From the NCBI GenBank assembly GCA_028291285.1, contig JAQGIJ010000077.1, positions 1 through 11,501 of the forward strand: DNA of 11,501 nt, in the 5' to 3' direction. The DNA is from Phenylobacterium sp. (GTDB lineage Bacteria > Pseudomonadota > Alphaproteobacteria > Caulobacterales > Caulobacteraceae). Below the pieces are notes generated by a model. It saw nothing but the letters and a program-made list of their open reading frames with translations. It did not search any database and was not told the DNA's origin. Shown here in pieces: positions 7,198 through 11,501 of the stretch (its first letter is position 1; each line of letters starts with the position of its first letter). The position numbers were made by a program, and so were the translations under genes.

Positions 7198-7740
7198 TCA
7201 GTGGGAGCCGGCCGCCGCCAATTGCGCAAGATCCTCGAGAAACCGGTGGAGACGGTCTGGCTCGTCGATCTCGTAATTGTCGGCTTGGATGATCGTCATC
7301 AGGACGCCGAACTTGACCGCCGCTTCTTGCACGTTCATCGGGCGTAGACCGAGAAGCCGTTCTGCGACCCGGTCAGCGACGACCCAGGCGTAGTTCGCGG
7401 TCTGCTCCAGCGCGGGCAGGCCGAGCGAGGCGTCGATCGCCTCTGCCTGCCGACACCAACTATTATGGGCCTCGTGGGTTTGGTGGGGGAGGAACTCGCC
7501 ATCAGAGCCTTCAGGCCGCCCGCTGGAACAGAGCTTCGCGGCTGCGGCCTGGACCGCCACGAGACGACGCTCCTGAGCTTCGGCGATCGCATATGCCTGG
7601 CGCCATTGACCGGCGAGGTCGGTGATGCTCTCCGGCTCCAGGCTCGGCCGAGCGTTGTTCGATTCCGAAAGAAGAAAGTCCCGCGGTTGCGGGGTCTCGA
7701 TTTCGATCGCTGGGCGCCCGGTTGTCGCGGCAAGGGCCAT
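7198..7740 (-). CDS. Unrecognised helical cytosolic protein, 180 aa
   Basis: Not recognised. The 180-residue product has no signal peptide or membrane segment. A polar, probably disordered N-terminus (about 1-38, ending around RPSLEPESIT) is followed by helix-rich sequence. One helix includes LAGQWRQAYAIAEAQERRLVAVQAAAAKL at about 42-70, shown here in pieces: LAGQWRQAYA, then IAEAQERRLV, then AVQAAAAKL. Further helices around EAHNSWCRQAEAID and ALEQTANYAWVVAD follow. A C-terminal block contains NVQEAAVKFGVLM and EPDRLHRFLEDLAQL. Proteins with similar organisation occur in alphaproteobacterial accessory regions, but I can name no family. The ATG has a plausible purine-rich AGAGAGA site about seven bases upstream. 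Base composition is somewhat less GC-rich than in the housekeeping genes. It may share a transcript with the PepSY-type gene, although the palindrome and -10 between them argue for separate control. Confidence 0.7.
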   Translation of the reverse strand: MALAATTGRPAIEIETPQPRDFLLSESNNARPSLEPESITDLAGQWRQAYAIAEAQERRLVAVQAAAAKLCSSGRPEGSDGEFLPHQTHEAHNSWCRQAEAIDASLGLPALEQTANYAWVVADRVAERLLGLRPMNVQEAAVKFGVLMTIIQADNYEIDEPDRLHRFLEDLAQLAAAGSH

Positions 7741-8137
7741 ATTGCAATCTCTCTATGAGGTTGTGCGAACCTACGCGGCTCTAAGGTCTGACAAGATCGC
7801 AACGGCGCCGCCAGGCGCCGGGACTGAACATGAGTGTCGATGTTCCAGCTTGCGCCGATTCGGCAGCAAAATGGCCTGCCGGGATACGAACGGTCGCGTG
7901 CTAGCGCCGATTTCTGATGAAATCCTGCGCGCCAATTCGTCCCACCGGCCTCCGCGGGTCTGCGATTTTCAAGCCTTCGTGATCACCGAAGCCGGCCAAG
8001 CCGCTATCCTCGTCGGCCTTCCCCCCTGCGACGCCGTCAGCGTAGCGGATGCACGTTGTCAGGCGCGGCGCAGGGCGGCGGCACTTCAGTTAATCGGTGG
8101 GGCGACGACGGAGGCGGGCGCCCGGACCGTTCAACCC
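7741..8137. other. Stretch without a confident gene
   Basis: No convincing gene was found. One plus-strand frame stays open from 7622 to 8257, with a possible internal ATG at 7871. It runs antisense into the neighbouring gene, has a Cys/Arg-rich product, lacks a ribosome site and runs straight through the terminator at 8186-8214, so it is probably spurious or a remnant. The stretch holds the upstream region of the 7198-7740 gene. That region includes a small inverted repeat AGGTT-N5-AACCT (7758-7772) and a perfect 7-bp hairpin CGGCGCC-GCCA-GGCGCCG (7803-7820). The right end borders the candidate sRNA. Confidence 0.5.
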
Positions 8138-8221
8138 TGTATCTCGGCGGTCTTTTCCCCCCTCTCCAGTCTCCGCCGGAGCACTGACCCGTCGCCCTCC
8201 CCAGGCGACGGGTCTACTTTC
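8138..8221 (+). ncRNA. Candidate small RNA with C-rich loops
   Basis: A two-hairpin module lies between the unrecognised gene and the membrane kinase. Hairpin 1 has the stem CGGCGG (8145-8150) / CCGCCG (8173-8178) enclosing a 22-base loop that is almost all pyrimidine and contains CTTTTCCCCCCTCTCC. Hairpin 2 is an 11-bp terminator with loop CTCCCCA, followed by a T-rich tail. No coding frame ends naturally before this terminator, so a non-coding transcript is a reasonable explanation. C-rich loops can pair with Shine-Dalgarno sequences; Caulobacter GsrN, a general-stress sRNA, works through an exposed C-rich loop, as I recall. The 5' end is a guess: CGTT at 8128-8131 could be an EcfG-type -10, but no GGAAC lies at the required distance. 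Confidence 0.35.
8186..8221 (+). terminator. Strong intrinsic terminator
   Basis: GACCCGTCGCC (8186-8196) and GGCGACGGGTC (8204-8214) form a perfect 11-bp stem with a seven-base loop, followed on the plus strand by TACTTTC. The minus strand has no T-run, so it terminates plus-strand transcription. It ends 15 bases before the ATG at 8230 and therefore either closes an upstream RNA or attenuates expression of the kinase. Confidence 0.75.
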
Positions 8222-8229
8222 GGGGCCTC

Positions 8230-9306
8230 ATGCGGCGAAACTTCCAAGCCGGCTTAAAGGCGCGCGGGCGCTGGGGATGGGACCTGCTCCGGGAAGCGCT
8301 CATCCGATCCGCCATGCCTGTTGCGTGCACGTCAGGCGATCCGCGGAATAGGCGATCGCTCCGTTCCCGGGTTCTCACCAAACGTGCGAAAGGGACTCTG
8401 CTCGGCGCGGCAGCCGGTGCAGCTTCCCTGTTGCTCCGCTTCGCACTCGTACCGGCGCTCGGGTCAAGTGAGCAGCTCCTGCCCCTGTTTCCGCTGATCC
8501 TCCTTTCGACCTTGCTTGGCGGTCCTTGGGCCGGGGGCTCATGCCTCGCCGTTGGTCTTGTCGGTGGCTGGTACCTGTTCATGGGCCCACCACACTCGTT
8601 TGTACTTGCACCGTACGAGCTTGGCGGCCTTGCCGGGACCCTGGCCGCCGGCGTGATCATCCTGCTGATGTGTTTGGCGCTCTCTCGCCTCGTGGCGCAG
8701 GCGACCACCGCCGCGGAGCACGAGCGCGTTATCGCCCGCGAGTTCGAACACAGAATGAGAAATACGCTGACGCTGGTGCTGGGAATTAGCCGTCGTACGT
8801 TTACGCACGGCCGTCTTCTGGGCGATGCGCAGAAGGACTTTGAGGCAAGGATAATGGCCTTGTCCGCGGCGCATGGCGCCTTGCTCGACGCTGGCGGAGA
8901 AGCAGCGGAGCTGCGGGAGATTATCACTCGCGTGCTGACTCCCTTCGGCTACGGCGCGGGAGAAGACCGCTTCATGATCGCGGGCCCTAAGGTCACGCTT
9001 AAATCGGAAGGCGCGACAGCAATTGCGCTGGCCCTCCATGAGCTCTCCACGAACGCTTCGAAGTATGGCGCGCTTTCCAGCCCTGCCGGCAGGCTCGCCG
9101 TCGAGTGGTGTTTCGACGAGCGCGATCCCGAGCTCTTACGTCTGACATGGCGCGAGAGCAGCGGGCCGCCGGTTTCACCGCCCGGAATCAGGGGTTTCGG
9201 TTCTCAGCTCATCGAGCGAAACCTAGCGCAAGCGCTGGGGGGCACGGCAAAGCTGGTATTTGCTCCTGGCGGCGTGCGCGCCGAAATCGCCGCGCGGTTG
9301 AGATGA
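8230..9306 (+). CDS. Membrane-bound HWE-family histidine kinase, DUF4118-like sensor
   Basis: A 358-residue sensor kinase. About four hydrophobic segments lie between residues 55 and 152 in an arrangement like the DUF4118/KdpD-type membrane domain (LLPLFPLILLSTLLGGPWAG, then GLVGGWYLFMGPP). There is no PAS domain. The kinase core is HWE type: H174 in EFEHRMRNTL, N275 in HELSTNASKYGALS, W307-x-E309 in LTWRESSG, and glycine box GIRGFGSQLIE at 319-329. HRMRN replaces the more usual HRVKN. Two starts are possible: ATG 8230, 15 bases after a terminator with only a GGGG as RBS, or ATG 8314 (residue 29), also without a good RBS. The first 28 residues are not needed for any domain, so the later start is credible. 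No receiver lies beside it; the receiver at 3760-4149 is the nearest candidate partner. Codon usage is less GC-rich than in the first kinase. Confidence 0.88.
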   Translation: MRRNFQAGLKARGRWGWDLLREALIRSAMPVACTSGDPRNRRSLRSRVLTKRAKGTLLGAAAGAASLLLRFALVPALGSSEQLLPLFPLILLSTLLGGPWAGGSCLAVGLVGGWYLFMGPPHSFVLAPYELGGLAGTLAAGVIILLMCLALSRLVAQATTAAEHERVIAREFEHRMRNTLTLVLGISRRTFTHGRLLGDAQKDFEARIMALSAAHGALLDAGGEAAELREIITRVLTPFGYGAGEDRFMIAGPKVTLKSEGATAIALALHELSTNASKYGALSSPAGRLAVEWCFDERDPELLRLTWRESSGPPVSPPGIRGFGSQLIERNLAQALGGTAKLVFAPGGVRAEIAARLR

Positions 9307-9437
9307 CGTGGTGACAGCCGCGCCCGCAAGGTCAGGGTGTAGCGATCGACGCGGGTTCGCGGCCCGCCAAAGGACAACCGCTCGACGACGTGCGATGATC
9401 GCAGCCTAAGTCACACATTCATTCGACCAGGCGTGTC

Positions 9438-9848
9438 ATGTGGCGGAAGGCTCTCATCGTCAGCGTCGTGCTGCTGCAGGCGGGAGCGGCAGCCGCTCAG
9501 CAGGCGATCTCTGGCGAGCTCATAAAGCTTCACGATGAGCTCCGCCTGACTTCCGACCAGGAAGCGGCGTGGCGCACCTACACCTTGGCGATTGCGCCCT
9601 CGCCGCAGATGCAGGCGCGCCACCGCGCCGCGGCCGAATTGCTTCCACTCGAGCCGACGCCGCGGCGCATAGCGTTGCTCCAGGCGAACATGGCTGCCGA
9701 CCAGGCTGATTTTAAGCGGCAGGGTGCGGCGGTGGTGGCGTTCTATGACGAGCTCACGCCAGACCAGCAACGGACCTTCGACCGCGAAACCCTGCCCTCG
9801 CCAGGACCGGCACAGACGGCAGCGCCGTCCGCGCCTCCGCAACGCTAG
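9438..9848 (+). CDS. Exported LTxxQ-motif protein, Spy/CpxP-like
   Basis: A 136-residue protein with a signal peptide (MWRKALIVSVVLLQAGAAAA, cleavage near residue 20) and a mostly helical mature part. It has the two LTxxQ motifs that define the Spy/CpxP family: LTSDQ at 37-41 and LTPDQ at 106-110. Spy is a periplasmic ATP-independent chaperone and CpxP a periplasmic sensor-inhibitor; either general role is possible, and metal or envelope stress is the usual trigger. A Pro/Ala-rich tail follows residue 118. The ribosome site is a modest AGG seven bases before the ATG. The gene lies 131 bases downstream of the membrane HWE kinase on the same strand, and its stop overlaps the convergent Gly-rich gene by four bases (CTAG). 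A link to that kinase is suggested by position only. Confidence 0.82.
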   Translation: MWRKALIVSVVLLQAGAAAAQQAISGELIKLHDELRLTSDQEAAWRTYTLAIAPSPQMQARHRAAAELLPLEPTPRRIALLQANMAADQADFKRQGAAVVAFYDELTPDQQRTFDRETLPSPGPAQTAAPSAPPQR

Positions 9849-10435
9849 CTGGCGTTTGCGGCTGAGCCGCAGAGCGCCCAAAAATATTGAGACGTCTTGG
9901 GGTCCCAGCGCCATGAGCCGCAGGCGGCGGGCGGGGCGGGTGCGCTTGCATCCGGCGGAAGAGGGCCGACTGCCGGATCAACGCGCCGCTCACCGGAGGC
10001 GTACGGCGGCGGCACGTCGATGATCTCGGTGTCGCTATAGGAAGCAGGGCCCCAGGCCCAGAACGGGTCGTACAAAGGATAGGCGCCAAGACCGACCGCC
10101 AAACCGAAATCAAAGGCCACGAAATCATATGGCCAGCCATAGGCCCAATAACGCGAGTGTTCCCTGCCGCGCGCGCCCCATCCCATAGCATGACCGTTAC
10201 GGCTTCCGGCCCAAGATGCGCCCGACCCGCGCTCGTGATCCTGGGCTCCGCCGCCAGGGCCGCTCCAGCGCCCGCCGCCGCGGCCCCCGCCACCTGGCCT
10301 CACCCCGTCACCGCCCCAGGCGCCTCTGCCTCCCGAACTTTGATGGGAGCCGCCGCCGTGCCGCGCCTGAGCGAGCGCCTCGAGCGGGGCGCTCAGCAGC
10401 GCCACGCCGGCGAGAACCAAGAGCAAGGCCTTCAT
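9845..10435 (-). CDS. Exported glycine-rich protein
   Basis: A 196-residue secreted protein of unknown function. It has a signal peptide (MKALLLVLAGVALLSAPLEALA, cleavage near residue 22) and a Gly/Ser/Arg-rich low-complexity segment at about residues 25-90. An aromatic section follows (SRYWAYGWPYDF, PLYDPFWAWGP), then a Pro/Ala linker, then a C-terminal pair of cysteines in ACGSWRWDPKTSQYFWALCG that could form a disulfide. Such Gly-rich exported proteins often associate with the outer membrane or cell surface. I chose the start at 10435 because GGAGGT stands six bases upstream; the frame is open to 10495 but with no ribosome site there. It converges on the Spy/CpxP-like gene with a four-base overlap. 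No specific family is recognised. Confidence 0.75.
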   Translation of the reverse strand: MKALLLVLAGVALLSAPLEALAQARHGGGSHQSSGGRGAWGGDGVRPGGGGRGGGRWSGPGGGAQDHERGSGASWAGSRNGHAMGWGARGREHSRYWAYGWPYDFVAFDFGLAVGLGAYPLYDPFWAWGPASYSDTEIIDVPPPYASGERRVDPAVGPLPPDASAPAPPAACGSWRWDPKTSQYFWALCGSAANAS

Positions 10436-10441
10436 GGGCAG

Positions 10442-10447
10442 ACCTCC
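10442..10447 (-). promoter_or_regulatory. Ribosome binding site GGAGGT deciding the start at 10435
   Basis: A perfect GGAGGT on the minus strand lies six bases before the ATG at 10435, directly ahead of a textbook signal peptide. It overrides the longer open frame that begins at 10495. Confidence 0.8.
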
Positions 10448-10534
10448 ATCAGAGGCCACTAAAGTACTCCAAATAGGCCCTCGCCCGGACTTCAAAAGGC
10501 CTTGCCCGTGCTGCCTGCCACGCCGCCGAGCAGG

Positions 10535-10582
10535 GGCGCCTTCCGCAGGTTGACCAATGCTAAGTCCCCGACAGAAGGCGCC
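10535..10582. repeat. 9-bp inverted repeat and nested palindromes downstream of tRNA-Thr
   Basis: GGCGCCTTC (10535-10543) and GAAGGCGCC (10574-10582) are perfect inverted repeats around 30 bases. The right arm overlaps a second small hairpin, CGCCG-TTT-CGGCG (10579-10591), and beside it lies GCGGA-T-TCCGC (10589-10599). On the minus strand these follow the tRNA, whose CCA end is itself followed by CTTTTTC. The structures are mutually exclusive in part. Possible roles are 3' trailer processing or termination. No gene lies between 10436 and 10615. Confidence 0.4.
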
Positions 10583-10615
10583 GTTTCGGCGGATTCCGCT
10601 AAGCCATTGAAAAAG

Positions 10616-10691
10616 TGGTGCCGCCTAGGTGACTCGAACACCTGACCTACGCATTACGAATGCGCCGCTCTACCGGCTGAGCTAAGGCGGC
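10616..10691 (-). tRNA. tRNA-Thr (anticodon CGT)
   Basis: The minus strand folds as a complete cloverleaf. The acceptor arm is GCCGCCT / AGGCGGC with discriminator A and an encoded CCA end at 10618-10616. The D arm reads GCTC...GAGC with the AGCCGGTAGA loop. The anticodon stem is GCGCA / TGCGT and the loop TTCGTAA, giving anticodon CGT for the threonine codon ACG. The T arm contains GTTCGAGTC. A GC-rich organism uses ACG often, so a dedicated CGT isoacceptor is expected. No integrated element is visible at its 3' end. Confidence 0.96.
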
Positions 10692-10740
10692 CCCGGCGTC
10701 CCGGGCCGAATCTGCGATCCGGCCGGGCGGAGGAGGGGGC

Positions 10741-10769
10741 TATTTAGCTTCTCTTTGCCGGCTCGCCAA
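10741..10769 (-). promoter_or_regulatory. Candidate promoter for tRNA-Thr
   Basis: On the minus strand TTGGCG (10769-10764), a 17-base spacer, then TAAATA (10746-10741), embedded in GCTAAATA, which resembles the Caulobacter housekeeping -10. It would start transcription some 45 bases before the mature tRNA. The hexamer matches are only partial. Confidence 0.35.
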
Positions 10770-10780
10770 GCGTCGGCGAG
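10762..10780 (-). terminator. Short hairpin after hemD
   Basis: CTCGCC / GGCGAG form a 6-bp stem with a seven-base loop, 12 bases past the hemD stop. No proper T-run follows, and it overlaps the candidate -35 of the tRNA promoter, so it is at best a weak terminator. Confidence 0.25.
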
Positions 10781-10792
10781 TCGCGCCCGTCT

Positions 10793-11497
10793 TCAGCCCT
10801 CGCGGTCGATCAGCTGCAGCAGGGCGGCCTCCAGCGGGTAGGGCGGATAGGCCTTGGCGGCGAGCTTGATCCGCACCAGCGGCTTGACCACCGCCCGCGA
10901 GAGGGCGAGCGCGCGCAAGTTGGGCGCGGGGTTGGCGCGCAGCAGCTTGGCCAGCACCTGGGCCGCGCGCGGGGAATGCAGCAGGACCGCGTCGGCGCGG
11001 AGCAGGACCCTGGCCTGGGCCTCCGAGGGCGGCGCGGGCGCGGTCTCGTAGAGGATGACGCGGCGGGCCTCGATCCCGTGCTTCTCGAGCGCCCCGGCCA
11101 GGTCGCCGGCGAGCTCGGCGGCGCCGGCGTGCAGCACCGCGCCCCTCAGCTCGCTGCGGCGGGCGACGATCCCGTGCGCCAGCGCCTCCACGTCGGTGTT
11201 GGCCGACAGCACCGAGCGGAACCCCGCCTGGCGAGCGGCCTGGGCGGTGGCCGCGCCGACCGCGAAGACCCGCAGGTCCCGGTCGCCGCTCTTCTCGGCG
11301 AAGGCGCGCACGCCGTTGGCGCTGGTAAAGGCCAGCGCGGCCACGCCGGCGAGGTCGATCTCCACGTCGTCGAGGCGCCGCACGGCGAGCAGCGGGGCCA
11401 CCAGCGCCTGATGGCCCATGCCGCGCACCCGCTCGGCGGTGGCGTCGGCTCCGGGCTGGGCGCGGGTGATCCAGATCTTCTTGCGGCGTCCGGGCAT
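10793..11497 (-). CDS. hemD: Uroporphyrinogen-III synthase
   Basis: HemD closes and inverts ring D of linear hydroxymethylbilane to give uroporphyrinogen III, the branch point to haem, sirohaem and cobalamin, in the cytosol. The 234-residue length fits the family (about 240). Sequence conservation in HemD is always low, but the expected landmarks are present: an N-terminal IWITRAQPGADATAERV segment, the FTSANGVRAF motif at about 57-66, Y150 in ILYETAPAP, and HSPRAAQVLA at about 174-183. The fold is two alpha/beta lobes joined by a hinge. The ATG at 11497 gives the usual N-terminus, but the window ends four bases beyond, so its ribosome site and any hemC upstream cannot be seen. The gene downstream on the same strand is tRNA-Thr, 101 bases away. 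Confidence 0.92.
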   Translation of the reverse strand: MPGRRKKIWITRAQPGADATAERVRGMGHQALVAPLLAVRRLDDVEIDLAGVAALAFTSANGVRAFAEKSGDRDLRVFAVGAATAQAARQAGFRSVLSANTDVEALAHGIVARRSELRGAVLHAGAAELAGDLAGALEKHGIEARRVILYETAPAPPSEAQARVLLRADAVLLHSPRAAQVLAKLLRANPAPNLRALALSRAVVKPLVRIKLAAKAYPPYPLEAALLQLIDREG

Positions 11498-11501
11498 GAG
11501 C

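Noticed and set aside
7741..8229. RNase P RNA, tmRNA or SRP RNA in the gene-free gap
   Set aside because: None of their conserved motifs was seen.
7622..8257. A 211-codon open frame on the plus strand
   Set aside because: It begins antisense to a better-supported gene, lacks a ribosome site, gives a Cys/Arg-rich product with no recognisable domain, and runs through a strong terminator. A remnant around 7871-8130 cannot be excluded.
10436..10495. Twenty-residue N-terminal extension of the Gly-rich protein
   Set aside because: GGAGGT and the signal peptide fix the start at 10435; the extension would bury the signal peptide.
10616..10691. tRNA-Thr as an integration site for a mobile element
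   Set aside because: No integrase, no direct repeat of the tRNA 3' end and no composition change nearby.

Overview
This GC-rich window looks like chromosome from an alphaproteobacterium of the Caulobacterales, most likely near Phenylobacterium or Caulobacter. That placement is inferred from three things: strong G/C bias at third codon positions, two sensor kinases of the HWE type that abounds in alphaproteobacteria, and the style of the small orphan genes. No genus marker is present. No insertion sequence, phage gene, CRISPR array or integrase was seen.

Layout. 1-632 is the 3' half of metK (S-adenosylmethionine synthetase). 684-2150 is a polytopic membrane protein with a GT-C-like look. 2147-2923 (minus) is exonuclease III, xth. 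3060-3434 and 3530-3763 are two small orphan genes on the plus strand. 3760-6321 (minus) is a two-component locus: a cytosolic four-PAS HWE histidine kinase followed by a stand-alone receiver. The two reading frames are in the same phase and are separated only by one TGA and three codons. 6458-7081 (minus) is an exported PepSY-type protein with a perfect 24-bp palindrome at its promoter. 7198-7740 (minus) is an unrecognised helical protein. 7741-8229 has no confident gene but ends in a strong plus-strand terminator and a candidate small RNA with C-rich loops. 8230-9306 is a second HWE kinase, membrane-bound (DUF4118-like). 9438-9848 is an exported LTxxQ (Spy/CpxP-like) protein. 9845-10435 (minus) is an exported Gly-rich protein. 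10616-10691 (minus) is tRNA-Thr(CGT). 10793-11497 (minus) is hemD (uroporphyrinogen-III synthase).

How it fits together. metK, xth, tRNA-Thr and hemD are housekeeping genes that frame an accessory middle. That middle is rich in signalling (two HWE kinases, one receiver) and in exported small proteins (PepSY, LTxxQ, Gly-rich). In alphaproteobacteria, HWE kinases and single-domain receivers often feed the PhyR-NepR-EcfG general stress response, so a stress or envelope-sensing role is reasonable but only inferred. Three tail-to-tail gene pairs each overlap by exactly four bases at their stop codons, leaving no space for terminators between them.

The observations most worth checking are the single in-frame TGA between kinase and receiver, the candidate sRNA at about 8138-8221, and the palindrome at 7135-7158.
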